Below, piece after piece: positions 33,270 through 41,772 of a stretch of DNA of 64,000 bases. The notes below the pieces were generated by a model. That model did no database searches. It was not told the origin of the DNA and saw only the letters and a list, made by a program, of their open reading frames with translations. The stretch lies in contig NZ_CP049862.1 of NCBI RefSeq assembly GCF_011300875.1, forward strand, positions 62,001-126,000, given 5' to 3'. Source of the DNA: Sanguibacter sp. HDW7. Its GTDB lineage: Bacteria; Actinomycetota; Actinomycetes; Actinomycetales; Cellulomonadaceae. Each line of letters begins with the position of its first letter. Within the stretch, counting starts at the first letter, position 1. Both the position numbers and the translations under genes were made by a program.

Positions 33270-34235
33270 GTGTTCCTGTTCGACTCGATCCCGTGGTACT
33301 CGGCGCTCATGTGGCTCCTGGTGCTCGGCGTCCTCATCGGGCTCAACGAGCTCGTCCGCTGGTCGAAGGTCGCGGCATACGCGGTCTTCATCGTCCTGCC
33401 GATCGTCCTGACGATCTTCGTGTGGCCCACGACGGCAGCCGCCGGCTCCTCGACCGGCACGTGGTTCCACTGGGTCAAGGTGTACTCGGCCCTCGCCGGC
33501 TGCATCGGCTTCATGCTCATCCGCTACAACAAGCGGATCGCCGCCAACAAGTACGCGCTGTGGTTCCCGCCCGCGATCCTCGCGCTCAACATCGCCGAGG
33601 CCGTGATCCGCGACTTCCAGGTCGCGGGCCTGCAGGGCATGCACGACGGCGTCTTCATGGTCGGCGGCGCGTGGAACTACATGAACGGCATCGCCGGCAT
33701 CCTCAACCTCGTGACGATCTGCGGCTGGGTCGGCATCTTCGTCACCAAGGACCGCTTCCAGGACATGGTGTGGCCCGACATGCTGTGGTTCTGGATCATC
33801 GCGTACGACCTGTGGAACTTCGCGTACGTCTACAACTGCGTGGGCGACCACGCGTTCTACGCGGGCGCCGCGCTGCTCATCTCGTGCACGATCCCGGCGT
33901 TCTTCCTGCGCAAGGGCGGCTGGCTGCAGCACCGCGCGCACACGCTCGCGTTCTGGATGATGTTCACGATGGCCGTGCCGTCGTTCGTCTCGGACTCGAA
34001 GTTCGCGGTCGACGCCTCGCACGACCCGACGGCGCTGTTCGTCGTGAGCCTGCTGTCGCTGCTCGCCAACATCGCGGTCGTCGTCTACCAGGTCCGCACG
34101 ATCATCGTGAAGCGCCGCAACCCGCTGCGCGACGAGCTCTACACGCACCTCGCCGCGTACCAGGCGATCGCCGCGGAGCGTCCCGCTCCCGACACGGCGG
34201 ACGCCGAGGAGGCCGCGACGGCCCCGGCGGTCTAG
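33270..34235 (+). CDS. DUF5692-like polytopic membrane protein
   Basis: 321 residues, eight or nine hydrophobic segments, unusually rich in Trp and aromatic residues (SIPWYSALMWLLVLG, FHWVKVYSALAGCIGFMLI, MVWPDMLWFWIIAYDLWNFAYVYN). I recall this as the DUF5692 type; function unknown. The conserved-looking polar positions (IAEAVIRDFQ, GAWNYMNGIAGILN, DLWNFAYVYNC) lie inside helices, which would suit a channel, carrier or membrane enzyme. GTG 33270 has AGGGAG at the right distance. Lies downstream of the TetR gene and is its most likely target after autoregulation. Confidence 0.75.
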   Translation: MFLFDSIPWYSALMWLLVLGVLIGLNELVRWSKVAAYAVFIVLPIVLTIFVWPTTAAAGSSTGTWFHWVKVYSALAGCIGFMLIRYNKRIAANKYALWFPPAILALNIAEAVIRDFQVAGLQGMHDGVFMVGGAWNYMNGIAGILNLVTICGWVGIFVTKDRFQDMVWPDMLWFWIIAYDLWNFAYVYNCVGDHAFYAGAALLISCTIPAFFLRKGGWLQHRAHTLAFWMMFTMAVPSFVSDSKFAVDASHDPTALFVVSLLSLLANIAVVVYQVRTIIVKRRNPLRDELYTHLAAYQAIAAERPAPDTADAEEAATAPAV

Positions 34236-34344
34236 ACCCGCACGGGTCGCGACCCGCAGCATGCAGCAGGGCGGGCCGGGGAGATCCCCTGCCCGCCCTG
34301 CTGCATGCGGTGCGTACGTCCGACGACGCGTAGCCCTCTCCCGA

Positions 34345-34390
34345 CGGATCGACGCTGACCCCCCATCCGATGGGGGCCAGCGTCAATCCG
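34345..34390. terminator. Palindromic element, family III
   Basis: CGGAT (34345) with ATCCG (to 34390), GACGCTG (34351-34357) with CAGCGTC (34378-34384), and CCCCCATC (34360-34367) with GATGGGGG (34369-34376): 20 bp paired with a single-base loop. Right half matches the element at 10332. It lies between convergent genes. Confidence 0.8.
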
Positions 34391-34416
34391 TGGAGAATGA
34401 GGAACGTCCGGCGGGC

Positions 34417-36633
34417 TCAGCCCAGGTCGACGACGAGGCCGTCTGGCGTCTTGCGGACATTGACCGCCGAGAACACCTTGCCGTCAGGACCGACGAGCGT
34501 GATCGCGTCCTTCGCCGCGCCCGTCGACGTCGCACGGGCGAACGTCAGCTGTCGCAGGAAGCCCTGCGAGTCGAGGGCCTCTGCCGGCGCGACGTACGGC
34601 TCCGGCTCGGCGACGGCGGGTGCGTCGGCGGGGGCGTCGACGGGCTCGAACGACGCCTCGGGTGCGTCGAACGTGGGCGCCGCGACGGGGGCCGACGTGA
34701 TGATCGCGGGCGCGTCGACGGCCGCAGCGTCAGCCTCGACGGGAGCGGGCTCCTGGACGGCCTCCATGAGGATCGTCGGCGCGTCGAGGTCCGGGTCGTC
34801 CGTCGGCTGGGCCGCGAACGCGAACGCCGATACGCGCGTCGGCGCCTCGGCCGCGGGCTCGGCGTCGGGCTCGGCGGCGACCGGCTCGGCGAGCACGGGC
34901 TCGTCGACGGCAGGCTCGAGCGGCGCAGCCATCTCGGGCTGGGCGTCCGTGAGCCAGGCGGGAAGCTCGGCGTCGGTGCTCTCGGCGTCACGGACCTCGG
35001 CGTCGAGGTCGAGCGCGACCGGCTCGTCGCCGTCGAGGCTCGCCCACGGCGACTCGTCGGTCGAGGCGAGCAGCGAGCCGTTGTCCGTGGCGTCCTCGAC
35101 GGGCTCGACCGGCGTCGCGAGCAGCGGCGCGGTCGCGTCGGCGTCGGCGGGCTCCGCCGCGGCGTCGGACCACTCGTCGGTCTCGGCGGCTGCGGGTGCG
35201 CTGAAGCCCCAGTCCGGAGTCGTGATCGGGTTCGCAGGCGGCACGAAGCCGGGCTCCCACGGAGCGAGGCCCTCGGAGGCGGCCTCCTCGGCGACGGCCT
35301 CGGCGGCGACGGCGTCCTCGGCGACGGGCTCGGCTGCGCTGCCGTCCTCGGCGGCGAGGGCCTCATCCTCGGCCGCGACCTCGGCGTCACCCTCGGCCGC
35401 GACCTCGGCGACGTCATCCGCCGCGGGAGCGGCCCAACGGACGGGCTCCGGCGGAGACCACGGCGAGGTGTGGTCGGCAGGCTGGGACCAGTCGTCGCCG
35501 ACGCTCTCCGCGGCCTCACCGACGACGTCGTCGACCACGGGAAGCTCGTCGGAGCCGTCGGCCGTGTCGGCCTCGATGCTCGCGACGGAGGCGAAGTCGA
35601 CCTCCTCGACCGGGACGCCGAGCGGCTCGTCGAGCGGCGTCGGAGCATCCTCGTGGGCCGGGGCCTCGGTGGGGGCCTCGAGCGGGGTGTCCTCAGTGAC
35701 CGCGGCGTCGGTGGGCGCACCCCAGATCGTGTCGGCCGGGACCTCGGTGGCGGCGTCGAGCGGGCTGTCCTCAGTGACCGCGTCCTCGACGGGTGCATCC
35801 TCGTCGGCCGCTTCCTCGACGGGTGCCGCGTCGTCCAGGGCGTCCTCGACAGGGGCGCCCCACGCGGACGGAGTGACGTCGGTGCTCGCCGGCGGGCTCC
35901 ACACGGGAGCAGCCGGGAAGGCGTCGGCGACCGCGAACGGGTCGGCGTCGGCCGGCGCGAGCGGCTCGCTCGGTGCCTCGAAGGAGTCGGCGGGCGTGGC
36001 CTCCGACGTCACGAGCGGCTCCTCCGCGGGGGCGTGCTCCTGCAGCGCCGCGGCCCAGGCGTCGAGCGACCCGGTGTCGGCGTCGGGAGCGTCCTGCGGC
36101 TCCGACGCGGTGAGATCCGCGGCCTCGAACACGTCGGCCACGGGCTCGTCGGACACAGGCTCCTCGGGGATGGAGGACTCGTCGAGCGGGGCTACGTCGG
36201 CAGGGACCGCGTCGAGCGGGGCCTCGTCGAGCGGAGCGTCCGCGACGTAGGCCTCGTCGGCGGGCTCGCCCGGAGCCTGCGCGGCAGCGTCTCCGGAATC
36301 GTCACCGGCGGCGTCGTCGGGCTGGACGAGCGGCTCGCCCCGCTCGGCACGGCCGATGTACGTGTTGAGGGTGTCGATGATCCCGTCGAGCAGGTCGTCG
36401 ACCTCGTCGACGAAGTAGCCCTCCGTGAGCTCCGTCGGGCTGAACCGCGCGGTGAGCAGATCGTTCGGGGTCAGCAGCGGCGTGCCGTCGCTCTCCACGG
36501 TGAGCCCCTGCTCGAGGTGCTCGAGGGTACGGACCGAGCGGGCGAGGAGCTCGTCGACCTCGGTGATCTCGTACCCGGACCGGAACTTGGTCGCGGTGAA
36601 GCGCGCAGAGCGCACATCTGCGGCGGAAAGCAT
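34417..36633 (-). CDS. Large acidic protein with two N-terminal DivIVA-type motifs
   Basis: 738 residues. The first about 95 contain two tandem DivIVA/DivI1A motifs (RFTATKFRSGYEITEVDELL and ARFSPTELTEGYFVDEVDDLL), each followed by a short helix. Residues about 100-680 are an enormous low-complexity region of Ala, Glu, Asp, Pro and Val with scattered PWAS/WAAP-like Trp-Pro motifs, predicted disordered and strongly negative. The last about 60 residues form a small basic-hydrophobic unit (FLRQLTFARATSTGAAKDAITLVG, VFSAVNVRKTPDGLVVDLG in two parts). DivIVA motifs bind curved or polar membranes and recruit partners; here they could anchor a long acidic tether. Follows another DivIVA-repeat gene in the same direction, 96 bp away. 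Confidence 0.8.
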   Translation of the reverse strand: MLSAADVRSARFTATKFRSGYEITEVDELLARSVRTLEHLEQGLTVESDGTPLLTPNDLLTARFSPTELTEGYFVDEVDDLLDGIIDTLNTYIGRAERGEPLVQPDDAAGDDSGDAAAQAPGEPADEAYVADAPLDEAPLDAVPADVAPLDESSIPEEPVSDEPVADVFEAADLTASEPQDAPDADTGSLDAWAAALQEHAPAEEPLVTSEATPADSFEAPSEPLAPADADPFAVADAFPAAPVWSPPASTDVTPSAWGAPVEDALDDAAPVEEAADEDAPVEDAVTEDSPLDAATEVPADTIWGAPTDAAVTEDTPLEAPTEAPAHEDAPTPLDEPLGVPVEEVDFASVASIEADTADGSDELPVVDDVVGEAAESVGDDWSQPADHTSPWSPPEPVRWAAPAADDVAEVAAEGDAEVAAEDEALAAEDGSAAEPVAEDAVAAEAVAEEAASEGLAPWEPGFVPPANPITTPDWGFSAPAAAETDEWSDAAAEPADADATAPLLATPVEPVEDATDNGSLLASTDESPWASLDGDEPVALDLDAEVRDAESTDAELPAWLTDAQPEMAAPLEPAVDEPVLAEPVAAEPDAEPAAEAPTRVSAFAFAAQPTDDPDLDAPTILMEAVQEPAPVEADAAAVDAPAIITSAPVAAPTFDAPEASFEPVDAPADAPAVAEPEPYVAPAEALDSQGFLRQLTFARATSTGAAKDAITLVGPDGKVFSAVNVRKTPDGLVVDLG

Positions 36634-36729
36634 GCGGTGTCCCCTGACGTCGTGGACCGTGTGGTCAAGCGATAGTACCGACGGGAGGCCGTCCCGCGTA
36701 GGACGAGCCAGAGTCGGGTGCGGGTGGAA

Positions 36730-37320
36730 TCAGCCGAGAACGCCCGCGACCTCCTGGAGGAACGCGTCGACCTCGGTCGTCGAGTATCCGGGTCGGAACC
36801 GCACGCGGGGCAGAACCGTCGTCCGGACGCCCACGCCGGTGAGAAGAGGGGTCCCGTCGGGCGTCGTGCTGCGGCGCTGGTCCCGGGCGACGGCGGTCGT
36901 GACGATGTGTGTGACGAGGGTGTCGACCGCCTCGATCTCGTACCCGCCTCCCCAGCCCGACCTGCTGAACCTGACCCGCACGGCGCGCTCGGCGAGCCGC
37001 GCGAACGGGCCACCCTCGCCTGCGACGGCGACGAGGCGCGAGGCCTCGTGCGTGCGTGCACCGAGGAGCATGAGCGTCGCCGTGATCTCGTCGAGGAAGT
37101 CGTCGACCTCGACGATGTCGTAGCCCTCGCGGAACTTCGTCGCGGTGAACCTCTTCTGCTCGACCGCCTCGACGCTCAGCCCCAGCGGTTCGCCGCGTGC
37201 ATGCCGCGTGAGCGCGGCCGTCACCTCGTCGAGGAAGCCGTCGACCTCGACGGGGTCGTAGCCCTCCCGGATCTTCGTCGCGGTGAACCTCTTGCTCTCC
37301 ACGTCCTTGCTCGTCAGCAC
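36730..37320 (-). CDS. Protein of four tandem DivIVA-type motifs
   Basis: 196 residues. Four repeats of the DivI1A pattern: KRFTATKIREGYDPVEVDGFL, KRFTATKFREGYDIVEVDDFL (nearly identical), a diverged VRFSRSGWGGGYEIEAVDTL and a shortened VRFRPGYSTTEVDAFL. The long coiled coil of true DivIVA/Wag31 is missing, so it cannot build filaments in the usual way. GTG 37320 has GAGGAG at the right distance. Probably cotranscribed with the large acidic DivIVA-motif gene. Function unknown; membrane or pole-binding adaptor is the natural guess. Confidence 0.82.
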   Translation of the reverse strand: MLTSKDVESKRFTATKIREGYDPVEVDGFLDEVTAALTRHARGEPLGLSVEAVEQKRFTATKFREGYDIVEVDDFLDEITATLMLLGARTHEASRLVAVAGEGGPFARLAERAVRVRFSRSGWGGGYEIEAVDTLVTHIVTTAVARDQRRSTTPDGTPLLTGVGVRTTVLPRVRFRPGYSTTEVDAFLQEVAGVLG

Positions 37321-37392
37321 GGATCGCTCCTCGGTGTCGTCGTCGGTCCAGGTGGGGCGAGCGTAGCGCCCGCCCCGGACATCGGGAACGAC

Positions 37393-37430
37393 GACGGCGC
37401 CCGACCCCCGGAGAAGGGGCGGGCGCCGTC
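37393..37430 (-). terminator. Strong terminator after the flotillin gene
   Basis: GACGGCGCCCG (37393-37403) with CGGGCGCCGTC (37420-37430), continued after one bulged A by CCCC/GGGG (37405-37408, 37416-37419). It starts 10 bp past the flotillin stop and separates it from the DivIVA-repeat genes. Confidence 0.8.
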
Positions 37431-37439
37431 GGCGGACCG

Positions 37440-38924
37440 TCAGGCGCTGGGGGCAGCGTCCTTCGCGTCGTCCTTCTTCGGGAGCAGCGCACCGCCTGCG
37501 ACGCCACCGATGAGCGACGAGAGGTCGATGCCGAGCAGGTCCTTGACGATCTGCTGGCCCTCGCTGAGGACGCCCGTGATGTTCTTGGTGAGCGCGGACG
37601 CGCCGTCCGTCGAGATGACCGTCATCCTGTCGACCGCGCCCATGGGCTCGGCCGCGGCGCGGATGATCTCGGGCAGACGCGTGATGAGCTCCTGGGCGAG
37701 TGCCGCCTCGCCGTACTTCTTGAGCGCCTCGGCCTTGGCGTCCGTGGCGGCGGCCTCGGCGCGACCCTCGGCCTCGGTCGCGGCCGCGCGGGCCTCACCC
37801 TCGGCGCGGATACCGGCGGCGAGCGCGACCTGCCGGTCACGCTCACCCTCACCGGCGCGGCGGACGGCCTCGGCAGCTGCCTCAGCGTCCTGGATCGCGG
37901 CGGTCTTGTTGGCCTGGGCGATCGTCGTGCGCTTGAAGGCGTCGGCCTCGGTCGCGGCGTTCGCGGCGTCACGCTCGGCGTTGGCCTTCTGGACGGCGGC
38001 GTACGCGTCGGCCTCGGCGGGCTTGCGGACGGAGATGTCGAGCTCCTCCTCCGTCACCTTGGCCTGCTCGGTGAGGGCCTCGCGCTGCTCGAGGGCGACG
38101 AGGCGCTCCTGCTCGACGCGCGCGAGCTGGCCCGCTGCGTCGGCCTCGGCGTTGGCGCGGTCGGTCTCCGCCTTGATCGTCGCCTTCTTGAGGTCGAGCG
38201 CCTTCTGGCGCTCGGCGATCTGCTCGGCTGCGTCGATGACGGCGAACTCGGCGATCCGGCGGGCCTCGGCCTCCGAGACCTCGGCGACCTGGCGGGCGCG
38301 CGCGTTCTCGGCACGACCGAGGTTCGCGAGGTAGTCGGAGCCCGGCGTCGAGATGTCGGAGATGTTGAGGAGGTCGACCTGGAGGCCCTGCTCGGCGAGG
38401 TCCGTCTTCGTCGAGTCGACGACCCGGTCGGAGAGGCCCTTGCGGTCCGAGATGATCTGCTCGATCGTCATGTCTCCGACGATCGACCGGAGCGAGCCCT
38501 CGAGGGACTCCTTGATGATCTCGGTGAGCGCGTCCTGCTGGGAGAGGAAGCGCTGGGCGGCCCGGCGCACGCCGTCGTCGTCGCCGCGGACCTTGAAGTT
38601 GATGGACGCCTTGATGGCGATCTTCACGCGGTTCTTGTCGACGCCCTCGACGGTGATGCCGATCTGGCGCTGCTCGAGCGAGATCGGGAAGCCCTGCTGG
38701 AGGATCGGCCACACGAAGACGCGGCCACCGACGACGACGCGCTGGCCCCCGATCATGTCCGGCTGGTTCTTGCCCGCGCCGCGGCCGACGATGACGAGAG
38801 CCTCGTTCGGCGGGACACGCCGGATGCGCTTGGCGATGAACGTGACGATCGCGAGGAACGCGATCGCGAGGAGCGCGACCCCGACGACTGTCCAGAAGTT
38901 CGGGTCGGTGCTGCTGGGGGGCAT
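37440..38924 (-). CDS. Flotillin-like SPFH-domain membrane scaffold protein
   Basis: 494 residues. One N-terminal membrane helix (FWTVVGVALLAIAFLAIVTFIA), an SPFH/band-7 domain (about 35-230: RVPPNEALVIVGRGAG, ILQQGFPISLEQRQIGITVEGVDKNRVKI in parts), then a long Ala/Glu/Lys-rich coiled coil with AEA/EAR repeats (about 230-420) and a hydrophobic C-terminal LLGIDLSSLIGGVAGG. Bacterial flotillins (FloT/YuaG type) organise membrane microdomains. RBS GGAAGGA. Preceded by an NfeD-like gene (132-bp gap), the usual partner of SPFH proteins. Confidence 0.92.
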   Translation of the reverse strand: MPPSSTDPNFWTVVGVALLAIAFLAIVTFIAKRIRRVPPNEALVIVGRGAGKNQPDMIGGQRVVVGGRVFVWPILQQGFPISLEQRQIGITVEGVDKNRVKIAIKASINFKVRGDDDGVRRAAQRFLSQQDALTEIIKESLEGSLRSIVGDMTIEQIISDRKGLSDRVVDSTKTDLAEQGLQVDLLNISDISTPGSDYLANLGRAENARARQVAEVSEAEARRIAEFAVIDAAEQIAERQKALDLKKATIKAETDRANAEADAAGQLARVEQERLVALEQREALTEQAKVTEEELDISVRKPAEADAYAAVQKANAERDAANAATEADAFKRTTIAQANKTAAIQDAEAAAEAVRRAGEGERDRQVALAAGIRAEGEARAAATEAEGRAEAAATDAKAEALKKYGEAALAQELITRLPEIIRAAAEPMGAVDRMTVISTDGASALTKNITGVLSEGQQIVKDLLGIDLSSLIGGVAGGALLPKKDDAKDAAPSA

Positions 38925-39056
38925 GCGGCGGTCCTTCCGTGGCGGTGCGGTCCGGGCGGCGGTCGTCGTCCGGGGCGGAGCTCGTGCGCGCGGGGAGCGC
39001 GCGGGCAGAGCGTGTCGGGCGGGCCCGACGGTGCGACGGCGGCGCCGTCGCGGGGG

Positions 39057-39533
39057 TCAGGCGGTGGGTGCGCCGTCGCCCGGGGCGACCTTGACGCGGG
39101 AGCCCTCCTGGGCGACGACGACGATGCGCGAGCCCTCGGCGATCGGGGCGTCCGACCAGGCCATGCGGCGTTCGATCTCCTGCGGGGTGTCGAGGAAGAC
39201 CTCCCCGCGCTGCGTGGTGATGTCCGACTTCGCGACGCCCGTCATGCCGACGAGCTTGAGCGGCTGGCCGTCCTCGGTCGCCTGGAGGCGCTTGATCGCG
39301 AGCTGCGAGAGCCATACGGCGGCGATGCCGGCGACGGCGGAACCGCCGTAGACGAGTCCCGTGGGCAGGTCGTTCGCGGTCGTCATGATGCCGATCGCGC
39401 CGAAGACGATCGCGCCGACGCCGAGGCCGGTGCTCGACAGCGCGCCGTCGCCGAGCTCGATGAACTCGCCGAGCAGCATCGAGCCGATGACGAGCAGCAG
39501 CCCGACGACGCCGATGATGACGAAGACCGTCAT
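39057..39533 (-). CDS. NfeD-like membrane protein with C-terminal OB fold
   Basis: 158 residues: a first helix VFVIIGVVGLLLVIGSMLLG, two further helices (GALSSTGLGVGAIVFGAIGIM, GLVYGGSAVAGIAAVWLSQL), then a soluble beta-barrel-like domain (KLVGMTGVAKSDI, RGEVFLDTPQEIERRMAWSD, GSRIVVVAQEGSRVKVAPG) as in short NfeD proteins that pair with flotillins. ATG 39533 with a GAGGAAC RBS; the longer upstream reading is a shadow. Likely cotranscribed with the flotillin gene downstream. Confidence 0.85.
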   Translation of the reverse strand: MTVFVIIGVVGLLLVIGSMLLGEFIELGDGALSSTGLGVGAIVFGAIGIMTTANDLPTGLVYGGSAVAGIAAVWLSQLAIKRLQATEDGQPLKLVGMTGVAKSDITTQRGEVFLDTPQEIERRMAWSDAPIAEGSRIVVVAQEGSRVKVAPGDGAPTA

Positions 39534-39758
39534 GTGTTCCTCTTCCCCTGGCTGTGTGTTCCCCTGGCCCGAACGATATCGGAGGTGGGAGCGCTGTGCG
39601 CGGGCATCCACACGTCCGTGGAGGAGATCGCCGGACGGGCGGTCTGTGGTCGGGGTGACCGATGGACCCGGCCGACTGACGGACCGGGTCGACGATCGTT
39701 CACCGCGAGGCCCCGGGTTCGACACGTTGCGTGCAGTCGCACGCGGCATCCTCGGCGC

Positions 39759-40253
39759 GTGATCACCCGAACCATCGCCCCGCACGTCGACGGCCGCCGG
39801 CGCGAGACCGCGATCGACCGCCTCGACGACCCCTTCGTGCCCGTCGGGCGCCTCGCCATCCCCATCGAGGTCGTCGACTCGACGACTCTCTACCCGGGCG
39901 TCGCGGCGCTCTTCAGGTCGGAGAACGTCTCGTCGGTCGCCGTGTGCGACAGCACCGACCCGCGACGCATCGGCCTCATCTCCCGCGACCGCCACACGGC
40001 GGTGAGCGCGGGCACGCTCGGGTACGGGCGCGCGCTCCTGGCCCGCCGGCAGGTGGGGGAGGTCGTCGACTGGGGTCCGCTCGCGGTGCCGCAGGCGATG
40101 CCCGTCGTCGAGGTCGTGCGGCACGCGATGGCGCGCCCGGAGGCGCGGCGGTTCGACGACGTCGTCGTGCATGGTGCGGTGTGGCAGGTCGTCACGGTGC
40201 CGACGCTCGTGCGGGCGCTCGCGGACGCGGTGACGACCCGCTGGCACGGCTGA
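39759..40253 (+). CDS. Stand-alone CBS-pair-like protein
   Basis: 164 residues. The pattern IEVVDSTTLYPGVAALFRSENVSSVAVCDSTDPRRIGLISRDRHTAVSAGTLGYGRALLARR, read in parts, resembles the CBS pair fused to GGDEF/EAL proteins (LISRDRF...GYGRALLARRPV), here without any catalytic domain. CBS pairs bind adenine nucleotides or other small ligands. GTG 39759 with CATCCT at leaderless -10 distance; no RBS. The 225-bp upstream gap shows no repeats. It may act in trans on a cyclic-di-GMP enzyme encoded elsewhere, which is inference only. Confidence 0.65.
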   Translation: MITRTIAPHVDGRRRETAIDRLDDPFVPVGRLAIPIEVVDSTTLYPGVAALFRSENVSSVAVCDSTDPRRIGLISRDRHTAVSAGTLGYGRALLARRQVGEVVDWGPLAVPQAMPVVEVVRHAMARPEARRFDDVVVHGAVWQVVTVPTLVRALADAVTTRWHG

Positions 40254-40269
40254 CGGGCTAGCGCCCCAC

Positions 40270-40322
40270 CGACTCGTAGCGCCCCTGCACACTCCGTGCG
40301 CGCGCAAAGACGCTACGAGTCG
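40270..40322. terminator. Palindromic element, family I, copy 1
   Basis: CGACTCGTAGCG (40270-40281) pairs perfectly with CGCTACGAGTCG (40311-40322); inside are TGCAC and GTGCG. A diverged partial copy (right arm CGCTTCGAGTCG, ending 40354) follows before copy 2. Confidence 0.75.
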
Positions 40323-40363
40323 CCAGAACGGCGTGCAGATCCGCTTCGAGTCGCCGAAGGGGT

Positions 40364-40418
40364 CCGACTCGTAGCGCTCTCGCACACGCCGTGAGCGTGC
40401 AGTAGTGCTACGAGTCGG
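40364..40418. terminator. Palindromic element, family I, copy 2
   Basis: CCGACTCGTAGC (40364-40375) pairs perfectly with GCTACGAGTCGG (40407-40418), with CGCAC and GTGCA inside, 17 bp before the stop of the convergent permease gene. Tandem with copy 1. Confidence 0.75.
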
Positions 40419-40434
40419 ACGGGGGAGGCCCGGG

Positions 40435-41772
40435 TCAGGGCGTCGGGAGCGTCCTGCGCGCGACGAGGCCAGCCGCCCACGCCCCCGCGCCGACGAGCGC
40501 CGACGCCGCCGCGATCGCCGCGAGCAGCTCGACGACGACGGACACCTGCTGGAACGCGCCGAGCCCGAGGACGGGTGCGATGAGCATGAGCATCGTCGCG
40601 GTCGCGAGGCCGACGGACGCCGCGAGGGGGATCGTCGTCTCGCGCATGCGCGCACGGTCGAGGGTGCGCGGCTCGCTGCCCGCGAGGATGAGCGCCCCGG
40701 ACTGCTCCCGCTGGTCGATCGCGCGCCCGGCCTGCATGACGCCCGTCGAGACGGCGGCGAGGATGCCCGCGATCGCGAGCGTGAGCAGCGCGCCGGTACG
40801 CAGGTCGGCCGTGAAGACGATCTCCCAGGGGTCTGCGTCGGCGGGCGGTGTGAACAGCGCGGTGATGCTCGCGAGGCCCGCGATGAACGTCGCGAGGGCG
40901 ACGCCGCCGACGGACCGCCACGCGGTGCGCGGGTCGTCGACGATCCTGCGGCCCGCGAGAAGCGTCTCGACGCTGCGGGCGCGGCGCACGGTGACGCGCC
41001 CGACGAGCTGGAGCACGAACGGGCCGATGGCGCCGAGCGCGGCGAAGCCGAGGACGAGCACGCCGACGATCATGGCGATCGCGACGCCGTCACCTCCGAA
41101 GGGCACGTTGACGACGACGGGCATCGCGACGACCGCGGCGACGAGGACGAGCGCGCGGACCGCGCGCAGCCCGGGCGGCGTCGTGCGGGCTGCGACGCCG
41201 AGCGGCGTGACGGCGACGCGGCGCAGGCTCGCGAGCGCGGAGACGAGAGCGATGACGACGACGAGCCCGACGGCGGCAAGCACGAGCGGCACTCCGACCC
41301 ACAGCTCGGCGATCTCGAAGCGGCGGTCCTGGAAGTTGAGGAGGGCGACGGCCGGCAGCAGCGCGCAGTAGAGGGCGACGCCTGCGACCGCGCCGACGAG
41401 GGCCTGCGCGGCGGCGTCGAGCGTCGTGAACGTCGTGACCTGGCCGGTCGTCGCCCCGGCGAGCCGCAGGGTGGCGAGCCGCTCGTCGCGTCGCGCGACG
41501 GCGAGGCGCGCTGCGGCGCCGCCGAGCGTCGTGAGCGGCACGAGAAGGAGGAGGGAGGCGACGCCTGCGAGCAGCGGGTACTGGTCCGCGTCGGGTGAGC
41601 CGCCGGGGGCGGCGGCGCGATCGACGAACGCACCGTAGCCGCCCGCGACGACGAGGAGCGCGGCGGTCGAGAACGCGAACGCCACGACCGCGAGCACGGT
41701 CGACAGGCGCTGCGGGTCGCGCGCGTCCGTCGTGCGGCGGCGCAGGAACCACCAGAGGCCGAGGGCCCTCAC
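40435..41772 (-). CDS. FtsX-type ABC transporter permease
   Basis: 445 residues with eight to ten hydrophobic segments in two blocks separated by a central stretch; FtsX-like blocks include LLLLVPLTTLGGAAARLAVARRDERLATLRLAGAT (the conserved cytoplasmic RDERLA..RLAGAT motif after helix 2) and late EQSGALILAGSEPRTLDRARMRE at the equivalent position of the second half. Such permeases drive extrusion from the membrane rather than import. Overlaps the ATPase stop by 4 bp (41769-41772). Confidence 0.85.
   Translation of the reverse strand: MRALGLWWFLRRRTTDARDPQRLSTVLAVVAFAFSTAALLVVAGGYGAFVDRAAAPGGSPDADQYPLLAGVASLLLLVPLTTLGGAAARLAVARRDERLATLRLAGATTGQVTTFTTLDAAAQALVGAVAGVALYCALLPAVALLNFQDRRFEIAELWVGVPLVLAAVGLVVVIALVSALASLRRVAVTPLGVAARTTPPGLRAVRALVLVAAVVAMPVVVNVPFGGDGVAIAMIVGVLVLGFAALGAIGPFVLQLVGRVTVRRARSVETLLAGRRIVDDPRTAWRSVGGVALATFIAGLASITALFTPPADADPWEIVFTADLRTGALLTLAIAGILAAVSTGVMQAGRAIDQREQSGALILAGSEPRTLDRARMRETTIPLAASVGLATATMLMLIAPVLGLGAFQQVSVVVELLAAIAAASALVGAGAWAAGLVARRTLPTP

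Noticed and set aside
36718-38334. 538-residue plus-strand frame opposite flotillin and the four-motif DivIVA protein
   Set aside because: Low-complexity Ser/Ala/Arg sequence without motif; the minus-strand genes have clear domains.
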